NCBI GenBank assembly: GCA_902761645.1
Contig: CACWLF010000020.1
Coordinates: 7,250-39,885, forward strand
Direction: 5' to 3'
DNA length: 32,636 bases
From: an uncultured Aeromonadales bacterium
GTDB lineage: Bacteria; Pseudomonadota; Gammaproteobacteria; Enterobacterales; Succinivibrionaceae
The notes under the pieces are model-generated. The model was not told the origin of the DNA, made no database searches, and saw only the letters and a program-made list of their open reading frames with translations. Below are positions 9,063 through 16,381 of the stretch, in pieces. Made by a program: the position numbers and the translations under genes. Positions within the stretch are counted from its first letter, which is position 1; each line of letters begins with the position of its first letter.

Positions 9063-10019
9063 TTAAAACAATTCATGATAAATATATTTGTGTGACTCAT
9101 AGTCGAAACTTTCTACTTCTATGATTTCTTTAATAGTTCTGCCAGAATTAGTTCTAGCTATGCAAACAACTATATCAACAGCTTCAGCTATTAATTTTTC
9201 AATCATATCTGGAGCATGATCAGACATTGATATAAGAGTTGATAATCTATCTAAACCAGCAACAGCATCATTTGCGTGCAATGTAGCAGCACCGCCAGGA
9301 TGACCTGTATTCCATGCCATTAGTAGATCAAGTGCTTCAGCTCCTCTCACTTCTCCCACAAGAATGCGATCCGGTCTCATTCTTAAAGTTGTTTTAAGTA
9401 AATCAGTCATTGATACTGATGATGTTGTATGAAACTGAACATAGTTTTTTGCACTACATTGAATTTCTCCAGTATCTTCTATTATTACGGGTCGTTCTTC
9501 TGGTTTACTTTCCACCATTTTTTGAATAATAGCGTTTATAAGTGTTGTTTTTCCGGAACCTGTACCACCAATAACCAAAATGTTTTTATGATTTATAACA
9601 GCAGAACAAATTGCTTTATATTGATCATCAGTCATTACTCCTGATTCACAATATTGCTCTAAGCTAAAAACTGATATAGCTCTTTTACGAATAGTAAAAG
9701 TTGGCTGGCTTACTACCGGAGGAATTTGTCCTGCGAATCTTGAGCCGTCAACAGGAAACTCACATTCCAGAATTGGCTGATCTGCTGTAAGCTCTTTTCG
9801 ATAATATCCTGCGATATATTGCATCATGGCAAGTGATTGTGCAGATGCAAGACACGAAAATTTATAGCTAGGTTCCCCTAACTTCTCAACCCACAAACTA
9901 CCATCAGGATTTAGCATGATTTCAACAGTTTTAGGGCTATACAGCATAGTAAGTAGTTCTGTGCCGGCACTTCGTTTAATTTGTTCAATTGTTCGTAGTT
10001 CTTGAGAATCCATATTCAT
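9063..10019 (-). CDS. trbB: TrbB, VirB11-family traffic ATPase
   Basis: This 318-residue hexameric cytoplasmic ATPase is the first gene of the transfer operon. The C-terminal domain shows Walker A GGTGSGKTT (151-159), the Asp box EDTGEI (181-186), MRPDRI (214-219), GEVRGAEAL (222-230), a GHPGG segment (239-243) and the His box TLHAN (246-250). All are expected in TrbB/VirB11. The start is at one of two close ATGs (10019 or 10013); neither has a strong ribosome site in this very AT-rich leader, so the first was kept. The upstream 380 bases hold the palindromic sites described separately. Confidence 0.96.
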   Translation of the reverse strand: MNMDSQELRTIEQIKRSAGTELLTMLYSPKTVEIMLNPDGSLWVEKLGEPSYKFSCLASAQSLAMMQYIAGYYRKELTADQPILECEFPVDGSRFAGQIPPVVSQPTFTIRKRAISVFSLEQYCESGVMTDDQYKAICSAVINHKNILVIGGTGSGKTTLINAIIQKMVESKPEERPVIIEDTGEIQCSAKNYVQFHTTSSVSMTDLLKTTLRMRPDRILVGEVRGAEALDLLMAWNTGHPGGAATLHANDAVAGLDRLSTLISMSDHAPDMIEKLIAEAVDIVVCIARTNSGRTIKEIIEVESFDYESHKYIYHELF

Positions 10020-10163
10020 ATATATTTACTGTATTTAATATAATATATATAATAATATATTTATTAATCAAAGTAAAATAAATATTTATAATTTACTATA
10101 ATTATGATAAAATATAAAAATATGAATTTTTAGTTACATTTTGTTAATTTCATGTTAAAAAAA

Positions 10164-10177
10164 TTGCTCATGAGCAA
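10164..10177. promoter_or_regulatory. Palindromic operator-like site, copy 1
   Basis: TTGCTCATGAGCAA is a perfect 14-bp palindrome, nearest of the three copies to trbB and about 145 bases upstream of its start. The shape suits a dimeric helix-turn-helix repressor; the gene at 10403-10756 is the obvious candidate. Confidence 0.7.
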
Positions 10178-10278
10178 CATTTTCTAGAGCTTAAAATGGA
10201 ACATTAAATTTAAAATTGATTTTGCTTGCAAAAAGTACCAATATTTATACAAATTGTTATTTTTAGAATTTATAAAAA

Positions 10279-10292
10279 TTGCTCATGATCAA
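10279..10292. promoter_or_regulatory. Palindromic operator-like site, copy 2
   Basis: TTGCTCATGATCAA differs from the other two copies by one base in the right arm, but keeps A-rich and T-rich flanks that extend the symmetry. The spacing is 115 bp from copy 1 and 82 bp from copy 3 (start to start). Confidence 0.65.
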
Positions 10293-10354
10293 TTTTTAAA
10301 CGAGTAGGAATTTTATAGTGTTTAAGATTGCGAAAATCTTAGATATTGTGAAAT

Positions 10355-10380
10355 AAAAAATTGCTCATGAGCAATTTTTT
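10355..10380. promoter_or_regulatory. Palindromic operator-like site, copy 3 (may also act as terminator)
   Basis: The 14-bp core at 10361-10374 is flanked by six A and six T, giving a perfect 26-bp palindrome. It begins 22 bases downstream of the stop of the XRE regulator gene. As RNA it could fold into a hairpin with a U-run on either strand, so it could end the regulator transcript as well as bind the regulator. Confidence 0.65.
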
Positions 10381-10402
10381 ATAGGTATAAATGAGATTGA
10401 CG

Positions 10403-10756
10403 TTATTTTGAAGTCTTAAAGATTTTTCTCATGTTATTTTCATGCATCAAATTTACTTTAAATGCTTCAAAGTCCGACAATAAAACTTTAACCCATTTAT
10501 ATCCTTTAGGAACAATAGGATCGTCAATACTATTGGTTTCTGTATTACTAGATTCTGACAAAAGCATACTTAATGGTATATCGAGGGCTGAAGCTATACT
10601 ATTCATAATTTGCAGAGATGGATTATATTCATTATGGCTAATACTAATAATAGTTGGATAAGATATACCAGCTTTTTGAGCAAGTTTAGATAAACTTAAA
10701 TTTTGCTTTTTAGCATAAGCCACGATGTTTTGAGAAAAGATTTTTTGGTAATCCAT
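10403..10756 (-). CDS. XRE-family transcriptional repressor, in the position of RP4 TrbA
   Basis: This 117-residue protein has a Cro/CI-type helix-turn-helix at about residues 17-70: LSLSKLAQKAGISYPTIISI, with the second part SLQIMNSIASALDIPLSMLL. A short C-terminal part could serve dimerisation (VPKGYKWVKVLLSDFEAFKV). The ATG at 10756 has AAGG at good spacing. In RP4, trbA encodes a similar-sized repressor directly upstream of trbB in the same direction, as here. I infer that it binds the three palindromes downstream of its own gene and holds the trb operon down. True orthology to TrbA cannot be judged by eye, so no symbol is given. Confidence 0.85.
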   Translation of the reverse strand: MDYQKIFSQNIVAYAKKQNLSLSKLAQKAGISYPTIISISHNEYNPSLQIMNSIASALDIPLSMLLSESSNTETNSIDDPIVPKGYKWVKVLLSDFEAFKVNLMHENNMRKIFKTSK

Positions 10757-10808
10757 ATTTTAACCTTTTTTGTTTTTTTGGATATTATACATTATTTGAG
10801 GAAAAAAC
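10757..10808. promoter_or_regulatory. Divergent promoter region
   Basis: This 52-base gap between two divergent regulator genes holds a minus-strand TATAAT (10789-10784) for the repressor gene and an overlapping plus-strand TATTAT (10783-10788) for the 10809 gene. The -35 boxes are weak on both strands, which suggests regulated promoters. GAGG at 10798-10801 is the ribosome site of the plus-strand gene. Confidence 0.45.
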
Positions 10809-11177
10809 ATGATTCGCAAGTCAACATTAACAACATTTGATAAATGGGAAAAACCTACAGAAGCTGAAAAACGTGAAATGTATAACAAATGTTTCACTGG
10901 TAGTAATTTACACCAATTTGCTGATATGCTTGATGTTAATTATGCTACGCTTATTCGTTGGCGTAAGAAAGATATCCCTTATATTGTCTGGGCATTATTA
11001 GCAAATATGTGTGGAGAGGGGGATATTATTAATAAGGAAGATACGGTTGAAGGTTTAGAAAAAAAGATTCAAGCTGCAAGAAATTCAATTACAAAATACC
11101 GCTTAAAATTATCTGAGATTCAAAAAAGAGATAAACTCAAGAGCGTGATAGAAGAAGCAAAAAATAGCAATTTATAA
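10809..11177 (+). CDS. Small predicted DNA-binding protein, divergent from the repressor
   Basis: The family of this 122-residue basic protein is not recognised with certainty. The first half looks like a helix-turn-helix: FADMLDVNYATLIRWRKKDI (about residues 38-57) followed by PYIVWALLANMCGEGDI. This pattern is seen in small phage and plasmid regulators where the HTH is followed by a WALL helix. Residues 75-120 form a charged coiled coil (EGLEKKIQAARNSITKYRLK). A GAGG site stands upstream of the ATG. Being divergent from the trb repressor across 52 bases, it may share its control and act as a counter-regulator or excision/recombination accessory factor. That is inference only. Confidence 0.7.
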   Translation: MIRKSTLTTFDKWEKPTEAEKREMYNKCFTGSNLHQFADMLDVNYATLIRWRKKDIPYIVWALLANMCGEGDIINKEDTVEGLEKKIQAARNSITKYRLKLSEIQKRDKLKSVIEEAKNSNL

Positions 11178-11206
11178 TTTTTTTTATATATTTTGTTAAA
11201 AAAGTG

Positions 11207-11235
11207 TTGACAAATAAATGAAGTAGCTATAAGAT
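11207..11235 (+). promoter_or_regulatory. Strong sigma-70-like promoter at the left junction
   Basis: TTGACA (11207-11212), a 17-bp gap and TAAGAT (11230-11235) match a good housekeeping promoter. It points into the truncated reading frame at 11303. It lies at the last AT-rich bases before composition changes, so it could be an outward-reading element promoter. Confidence 0.5.
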
Positions 11236-11503
11236 TAAGAGTAATCAAATAAGCAATTATTCAGTTAGTTGTATCAAAAAAGTTCTTTTCAACATCTGCC
11301 ACATGTTTACCGATTACTGTCTAAGAAGCAGCGCCGAGAAAAATCATACCGGCGATGTAATCCCTGCGGAGAAGGGCTTTATTTATTATCTTGAACGCAT
11401 TGCCTCCCGTGACATGACTCTTACACATCTCAAGAAAACAGCGGCTGATATTCTTGAGGCCGATGAATGGCGCGTCTGGAAATCAAAAAAATATAACAGC
11501 TGA
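11222..11503 (+). pseudogene. 5'-truncated reading frame at the composition junction
   Basis: The frame is open from 11222 to the stop at 11503. The first ATG is at 11303 and would give 66 residues, but no ribosome site precedes it. From about 11285 the sequence changes from AT-rich to the richer codon use of the central block, and the protein text (FTDYCLRSSAEKNHTGDVIP, then LERIASRDMTLTHLKKTAAD) reads like the C-terminus of a longer protein. I do not recognise the family. The simplest reading is a chromosomal gene whose 5' part was lost or displaced when the mobile block joined here. It could instead be a short real gene. Confidence 0.4.
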
Positions 11504-11553
11504 TGTAATTTAAATGACGTAGACACCGAAAATCGAACAGATGCTGTAACCTT

Positions 11554-12453
11554 TCACTGCAGATAATTCTTCAGACGCTCAAGATAGGAACGTCCCAGGA
11601 CGCTCAGCATACCCTTGCTGTGCACAATATATCCGATCCTCATTTCCGATTCATCGGCCAGAGGAACGGCAATAATGTCCTGACCGTTAAGTTTTTTGTC
11701 AATAACACCGCTGCAGACCGTGTAGCCGTTAAGGCCGATCAGCAGATTGAAAAGAGTGGCTCGGTCTCTCACTCTGATATTCTTCCTGCGTTCAACCGGC
11801 GAAAAAATTTCTTCGGAAAAATAAAATGAATTATGTTCACCCTGTTCAAAGGAAAGATACGGATATTCCTCAAGTTCATGGTTGGTAATAACGGTATTGC
11901 CTGCAAGCGGGTGACTGCTGCTGATAAAAACATGCGGTCTTGCAACAAAAAGTTCATGAAAACTCAGGTCATTGGCCTTAAAAATCCTGCTGAGCACGGT
12001 TTTATTGAAATCATTGACAAACAGCAGTCCTATTTCACTGCGTAGTCTGGAAACATCCTCGATAATTTCATAGGTCTGTGTTTCACGGATACTGAAATCA
12101 TACTGATCCTGCCCGAATTCCTTTATCAGATCAACAAAGGCATTCACCGCGAATGAAAAATGCTGGGTGGATACGCAGAACTGTTTTTTCAGTCCCTTGA
12201 CATGTTTGTATTTATCCTCAAGAATATCAGCCTGTTCAACCACCTGCCGGGCATAGCCCAGAAAAATCTCACCCTCCCTGGAAACAGTAATTCCCTTGTT
12301 GGTGCGGTTGAAAATCACAATATTCATTTCATCTTCAAGTTCATGAATGGCGTTGGTAAGGCTCGGCTGTGAAATATAAAGCCTGTTGGCCGCCTCGGTG
12401 ATGGTGCCGGTACCGGCAACAGCGATGATATATTTTAACTGTTGAAGAGTCAT
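11554..12453 (-). CDS. LysR-family transcriptional regulator
   Basis: This 299-residue regulator has the standard LysR layout. The N-terminal winged HTH has MTLQQLKYIIAVAGTGTITE and then AANRLYISQPSLTNAIHELE; a linker helix follows to about residue 90. The C-terminal effector-binding domain carries VGLLF-type strands (IGLLFVNDF), HPLAG and YPYLSFEQGE. The length is typical. It diverges from the Sel1-repeat gene at 12719, and the 265-base region between them would hold both promoters, so regulation of that gene is possible. The ligand cannot be told from the sequence. Confidence 0.95.
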   Translation of the reverse strand: MTLQQLKYIIAVAGTGTITEAANRLYISQPSLTNAIHELEDEMNIVIFNRTNKGITVSREGEIFLGYARQVVEQADILEDKYKHVKGLKKQFCVSTQHFSFAVNAFVDLIKEFGQDQYDFSIRETQTYEIIEDVSRLRSEIGLLFVNDFNKTVLSRIFKANDLSFHELFVARPHVFISSSHPLAGNTVITNHELEEYPYLSFEQGEHNSFYFSEEIFSPVERRKNIRVRDRATLFNLLIGLNGYTVCSGVIDKKLNGQDIIAVPLADESEMRIGYIVHSKGMLSVLGRSYLERLKNYLQ

Positions 12454-12573
12454 AAATTCAGCCCTGTTTTTACTGTTCTGCCATAGAATAAAACTATGAT
12501 ATAAGCAAAGCGGATTTTTATCAACGGGTTCGGTAAATTTTAGGTTTCATGCTGTCGGCCAAAACGAGTGCGA

Positions 12574-12584
12574 TGCATCATGCA
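12574..12584. promoter_or_regulatory. Possible LysR-type binding site
   Basis: TGCAT-C-ATGCA is a short inverted repeat in the region between the divergent lysR-type gene and the Sel1 gene. It is 121 bases upstream of the lysR start and 134 bases upstream of the Sel1 start. The symmetry and position suit a LysR-type operator, but the arms are only 5 bp. Confidence 0.25.
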
Positions 12585-12718
12585 AAAATTTCATTAATTA
12601 CTGTTCAAAGCCGACGGCCGGCACTAAAATACAGGCATCATTTACTGCTCTGCAATAATTTCCGCAGTAAAAACCGAACAATAATAAATAAACATAAATA
12701 ATAAGACAGGAAATCAAA

Positions 12719-14068
12719 ATGCCTTTTCAAAAATTAAAACTTATCGCACCCGCCGCATTTATCTGCGGCATTTCATTTCAGGCATGCGCCTCGGGCATGG
12801 ACATCGATAAATTAAGCGAAGAGTGCAATGCGCTGAATGCGGAAAGCTGCTACAACCTCGGCTATCTCAATGATGAAGGAAAACAGATGACAAGAGATGC
12901 CGGAACAGCGGCAATCTACTATGAAAAAGCCTGCAGTCTGAATTACAGTCAGGGATGCAACAATCTGGCAAACCTGCACAGACACGGCAGCGGTATTCCC
13001 CAGAACATCGATCTTGCAGTCAGGTATTATCAGAAAGCGATAGAACTCGGAGATCCTCTGGCATGCTATAATCTCGGCAGACTTTACGAACTGGGTGACG
13101 GCGTTGAAAAGGATTACGGCAAAGCTGCGGAACTGTATGCAAAGGGATGCGAAAAGGACAGCGGAGTCAGCTGCGGTGCACTTGGTCTTCAGTATCTCGG
13201 TGTAAACGGAGCGGAACCGGACTATGCCAAAGCACTGGAAATAAATGCAAAAGCCTGCGGTCTTGATGATGCCGAAGGATGCAACAGTCTCGGAGTAATG
13301 TATCAGAGACCGATGGGAACTGAACAGAATACAGCAAAAGCTCTTGAACTGTATGAAAAGGCCTGTGCAATGGATCATGTTACTGCATGCACCAATATTG
13401 CACAGCTCTACCTGAACGGAAACGGCACGGAACAGGACGTGCAGAAAGCCGTGAAATATTATGAAAGAGCAGTGGAGCTCAATGACGGCGAAACAATGAA
13501 TTTTCTGGGAACATTGTACGCCGCCGGTGAAAAGGTTGCACAGGATCAGAAGAAAGCTGCCGGTCTTTTCGATACCGCCTGCCGGCTGGACAACGGATAC
13601 GCTTGTGAAAATTATGCAAAAATGCTCTACAGCGGAGCGGGAATTAAACAGAATAAGGAAGACGCACTGAAATATTATGAAAAAAGCTGCAGTCTTGCAG
13701 ATTATTCTTCATGCTCATTTCTCGGCTACCTCTATGTCAGCGGAGAAGACGGAGTTAAGCAGAACAGTACAAAGGGAAGGGAATATTTCGAAGCGGCATG
13801 CGCCGGCAATAACGGCAACGGCTGTTCAAACCTCGGAGTCATGTATGAAAAAGGCGACACCGTAGGCAAAGATCTGAACAAAGCAATGGAACTTTATTCC
13901 TATTCATGTATTCTTCAGGACTCAAAAGGATGCATAAGCATGGCTCGTCTTTACATCCGGGAAGACAGCGGAATAAAAACCGACTATGTCAAAGGAAAAA
14001 CCTATATGGAGCTCGCCTGCAAATACGGAGATGATAACGCCTGTGAAGATCTGAAGAGTTTCCGGTAA
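12719..14068 (+). CDS. Secreted Cys-rich Sel1-repeat protein (Hcp-like)
   Basis: This 449-residue exported protein has a signal peptide (residues 1-25, ending FQACASG). It is followed by about eleven Sel1-like repeats of 36-37 residues and a half repeat at the end. A typical unit reads CNNLANLHRHGSGIPQN and then LAVRYYQKA. Most units carry a Cys at the end of one helix and another eight residues on (ACSLNYSQGC, ACGLDDAEGC). This is the disulfide-stapled pattern of Helicobacter Hcp proteins. Such proteins are periplasmic or secreted alpha-alpha solenoids that bind partners. An AGGA site precedes the ATG. The substrate is unknown. Repeats 3 and 7 start without the Cys. Confidence 0.9.
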   Translation: MPFQKLKLIAPAAFICGISFQACASGMDIDKLSEECNALNAESCYNLGYLNDEGKQMTRDAGTAAIYYEKACSLNYSQGCNNLANLHRHGSGIPQNIDLAVRYYQKAIELGDPLACYNLGRLYELGDGVEKDYGKAAELYAKGCEKDSGVSCGALGLQYLGVNGAEPDYAKALEINAKACGLDDAEGCNSLGVMYQRPMGTEQNTAKALELYEKACAMDHVTACTNIAQLYLNGNGTEQDVQKAVKYYERAVELNDGETMNFLGTLYAAGEKVAQDQKKAAGLFDTACRLDNGYACENYAKMLYSGAGIKQNKEDALKYYEKSCSLADYSSCSFLGYLYVSGEDGVKQNSTKGREYFEAACAGNNGNGCSNLGVMYEKGDTVGKDLNKAMELYSYSCILQDSKGCISMARLYIREDSGIKTDYVKGKTYMELACKYGDDNACEDLKSFR

Positions 14069-14127
14069 ATCTTATTTTACGTTCTGCCGAGGTTTTCATT
14101 GAAGATCCTCAGTTGCGGAATCCGGCT

Positions 14128-14154
14128 GTTCAGACCGGATGTACCGGTCTGAAC
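14128..14154. repeat. Perfect 11-bp inverted repeat, 5-nt loop
   Basis: GTTCAGACCGG (14128-14138) and CCGGTCTGAAC (14144-14154) are separated by ATGTA. The hairpin is GC-rich and stable but is followed by an A-run, not a T-run, on the plus strand. It could be a processing or stability element in the 3' end of the Sel1 transcript. Confidence 0.7.
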
Positions 14155-14180
14155 AAAAAATCAGGCAAATTACTTTTTTA

Positions 14181-14226
14181 TGATTCAGCCGTTCCCGAAG
14201 CCAAGGCGACCGTCTGAATTTTTTTA
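14181..14226 (+). terminator. Probable terminator of the Sel1-repeat gene
   Basis: ATTCAG at the left and CTGAAT at the right enclose a partly paired GC-rich segment, and the right arm runs directly into a T-rich tract (from 14219). The stem is imperfect, so this is a moderate call. Confidence 0.45.
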
Positions 14227-14390
14227 ATTATGAAATTGCTGCTCATGCGAAATTCTGATTGATTAATAATTGCCGACTGCTAAAATTCAAACATTCTGAA
14301 ATTCTTGATTTGCGGTGTCCTGTAAGCAGCATATTGTACCACGCGCAATAACAGTTTTGTTTTACCGCGGCACCTTAACGGCGGTGTTTT

Positions 14391-15593
14391 ATGCGTTTTC
14401 TGAAAAGTTTACTGATTCTTCTCATTACAACAGCAGGAAAGGTGATTATCACGCTTTCAGCGTTTATAATCGTGATCATAATTCTGACGATGACAAATCC
14501 GGACAATCTGGCGTTCGTGGCTGTTTTATCTCTTATTGTAATGTATTATGCCAACGTTGCAGCGAAGAGATTTTCCCGGACAATGGAACAGATTGAAAAA
14601 TCCTTCTCCGAAAACAGCGGAAGCAATACATCCGGTACCGTACGTACAGAATATAAACAGCAGTACTATTACGGAACCGGTACCGGCGGCGGACATTTCA
14701 GCGGCAGCGGATACAGCGGAGAAACCGGCGGCGGATTCGAAAAAAGTGCTTTCAGCGGCGGATACGGACGGCAGAACGAAAATGATAACAGTTACAGGCA
14801 GAACAGCAGAGAACAAAATAAATCCGGCAGCAGCGGTTCCGGCGATGCCGATGAAAAATTCGTAAAGGATTCCGAGGAATTTTTTGCCAGAACTGTAAAA
14901 TCGGATCAGTTCGAAATCCTGCTTGCAATCAGCAGACTGTGCGGCTATATAGCCAATGCCGATTCGGAAATTACCGCAGAGGAAAAAAATGTTGTGGCAA
15001 AATTACTGGCACAGACGGATTATTCCCAAAGTCTGCTGTCCGAACTAAACCATGAATTCGAGGCCGGTGCTCAAGATTTTTTTGATCCGTTTCAGACCTG
15101 CTGTACCCTGAAATCCCAGTTTCAGAACCGTTACAAGGATCCTGCCTTCATCATTACGGTACTGCTGACGGTAATTTATTCCGACAATATCGTCAGGGAC
15201 TCTGAACTTGATAAACTCAGGATTATTTCCGGATATTTTTCATTGTCCTATGCCGAGATTAACAAAAAAATCCGCGATTTCAGATTTCTGCATCAGTTCA
15301 GGCAGAATCACGAATACAGTCAGTCCAGACGTCAGGAGGATAATTCATACAGAAACAGCAGAAACAGAAGCAGAGAAAATACAGATTACGGCATAGAGGA
15401 CCGAACCCAGGCCTTAAGTATTCTCGGTCTCGATCCGACCGCGTCTGAAAGGGATATCAAGAGAGCATATCTTGATCTGATGAAGGAATTTCATCCCGAT
15501 CGCATCAAATCAAAAGGAATCACAGGATCACTGCTGAAGGAATACGAGGACAGATGCAAAATTGTTACACAGGCATATAATTATCTGAAGTAA
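14391..15593 (+). CDS. Membrane-anchored TerB-like/J-domain protein, DjlA-like, copy 1
   Basis: This 400-residue protein has two N-terminal membrane segments (about residues 5-33 and 40-58) and a Gly/Ser/Tyr/Asn-rich linker (about 75-150). A TerB-like helical domain follows (about 165-280, from FEILLAISRLCGYIANADSE to VIYSDNIVRDSELDKL). A second low-complexity linker leads to a C-terminal J domain (about 335-400) with the HPD motif at 368-370 and the ending YNYLK. J domains stimulate DnaK; in E. coli DjlA the order membrane segment-TerB-J is the same. It stands alone, more than 4 kb before the other four copies. The ribosome site GGCGGTG is fair. The partner and client are unknown. Confidence 0.88.
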   Translation: MRFLKSLLILLITTAGKVIITLSAFIIVIIILTMTNPDNLAFVAVLSLIVMYYANVAAKRFSRTMEQIEKSFSENSGSNTSGTVRTEYKQQYYYGTGTGGGHFSGSGYSGETGGGFEKSAFSGGYGRQNENDNSYRQNSREQNKSGSSGSGDADEKFVKDSEEFFARTVKSDQFEILLAISRLCGYIANADSEITAEEKNVVAKLLAQTDYSQSLLSELNHEFEAGAQDFFDPFQTCCTLKSQFQNRYKDPAFIITVLLTVIYSDNIVRDSELDKLRIISGYFSLSYAEINKKIRDFRFLHQFRQNHEYSQSRRQEDNSYRNSRNRSRENTDYGIEDRTQALSILGLDPTASERDIKRAYLDLMKEFHPDRIKSKGITGSLLKEYEDRCKIVTQAYNYLK

Positions 15594-15737
15594 CCACGTC
15601 GCTTAACGCTCCTGACAAGTACGCCTGCATACAGGCAGTGATTATGCAGACAGCAGCGCCCGGCAGGGTCTGCAGGGCGCCATGTTCTCAGATTTTAACC
15701 TGAACGGTAAACCGGTGCAGGAGCAGGATCCGGCCAG
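15594..15737. other. Coding-like debris between convergent genes
   Basis: One plus-strand frame stays open through this gap into the end of the convergent gene and reads like protein (GAMFSDFNLNGKPVQEQDPA) from about 15677. It has no ribosome site and no family I recognise. It may be a remnant of a lost gene. Confidence 0.2.
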
Positions 15738-16061
15738 TTATTTCAAACCTGGAAATGAATTCACATATCTGATTTTGAAATCGCCGAATGAATTTACAAT
15801 CTGAACCTTGAAATCAGGGAAGGAGTTCACAATCTGCCATTTTCCGCAACTGTCAGGGAAGGATTTAACAACCTGAACATCGAGATCAGGGAAACTGTTG
15901 ACAACCTCAACCTTGAAATCAGGAAAGGAGTTCACAATCTGAACCTTGCCGTGCAGAGGTTTACCGTTGAATTCGCAGGAGGTCAGTTTGCCGGCATTCG
16001 CAGCTCCAGTACCAAGGCACACAACGGAAGCGGCAAGAATCAAAGCATTTAAAATTTTCAT
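15738..16061 (-). CDS. Secreted 7(1) septoil knot domain protein
   Basis: This 107-residue exported protein has a signal peptide (residues 1-23, cut after ANA). The mature part is made of six consecutive units of the type V-N-S-F-P-D: IVNSFPDF, VVNSFPDL, VVKSFPDS, IVNSFPDF, IVNSFGDF and YVNSFPGL. Cys29 and Cys72 could form a disulfide. This repeat pattern, the CGKWQ insertion in the middle and the SFPG ending fit what I remember of the small bacterial family whose chain is tied in a seven-crossing knot. The biological role of that family is not known to me. The gene converges on the first J-domain gene. The unit near the C-terminus has Gly in place of Pro. Confidence 0.75.
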   Translation of the reverse strand: MKILNALILAASVVCLGTGAANAGKLTSCEFNGKPLHGKVQIVNSFPDFKVEVVNSFPDLDVQVVKSFPDSCGKWQIVNSFPDFKVQIVNSFGDFKIRYVNSFPGLK

Positions 16062-16381
16062 ATCATTCTCCGTAAGCCATAAAAAACATTTTTCAAAACC
16101 AGATAATTAAAAAACTTATTCAATAATAGTACAAAAACAAAACTGATTACAACATCAAATTGCACAGAACCGGAAATTCAGGAATTTACCTGCGGCAAAT
16201 GCTTCTTTTTTCCGTCATAATTCTTATAAATGTCTAGTAATTAAGCATATGAACCTCTTGCATCTTGACAAAAAAAACTGATGGTTTATTATATACGCGG
16301 TTTGGAGATCCGCCTGATCCGGAGTTGTTCAGGAAGAATTTCTGCCATTAGCTTAATATCTTAAGTTTTTATCAGTTATAT
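16062..16381. other. Intergenic region with the septoil-knot and tRNA promoters
   Basis: This 320-base gap between the minus-strand septoil-knot gene and the tRNA has no reading frame of note. The tRNA promoter is at 16265-16292. The promoter of the septoil-knot gene should lie in the AT-rich part at 16080-16150 but is not resolved. Confidence 0.5.
16265..16292 (+). promoter_or_regulatory. tRNA-Ser promoter
   Basis: TTGACA (16265-16270), 16 bp, TATTAT (16287-16292), then the GC-rich discriminator ACGCGG. The last is usual for stable-RNA promoters under stringent control. The tRNA begins about 90 bases downstream, leaving a leader to be processed. Confidence 0.75.

Larger units (their letters stand above)
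10020..10402. promoter_or_regulatory. Control region of the trb operon
   Basis: This 383-base gene-free stretch separates trbB from the upstream repressor gene. It is extremely AT-rich, and several overlapping TATAAT-like boxes on the minus strand between 10030 and 10130 prevent a single promoter call. Three copies of a 14-bp palindrome (listed separately) lie at 10164, 10279 and 10361. A small inverted repeat AAGATT/AATCTT occurs at about 10324-10340. I infer that the trb promoter is here and is controlled by the adjacent XRE-type regulator. Confidence 0.65.
14069..14390. other. Gene-free stretch with two hairpin-forming repeats
   Basis: I see no gene in this 322-base stretch. It holds a strong inverted repeat at 14128-14154 and a terminator-like structure near 14181-14226 (both listed). 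The rest, up to the ATG at 14391, should contain the promoter of the first J-domain gene, but no clear -35/-10 pair stands out. Confidence 0.5.

Noticed and set aside
12812-13378. 188-codon minus-strand open frame inside the Sel1-repeat gene
   Set aside because: It is antisense to a clear repeat protein whose codon bias leaves the opposite strand free of stops; the text is Cys/Phe/Ile-rich without family or ribosome site.
14128-14154. Strong hairpin as terminator of the Sel1 gene
   Set aside because: It is followed by an A-run and not a T-run on the plus strand; the later structure at 14181-14226 fits a terminator better.
15780-15960. Regularly spaced short repeats that could suggest a CRISPR or satellite array
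   Set aside because: They are the 33-bp and 36-bp codon repeats of the VNSFPD units of the septoil-knot gene, in frame and without unique spacers.
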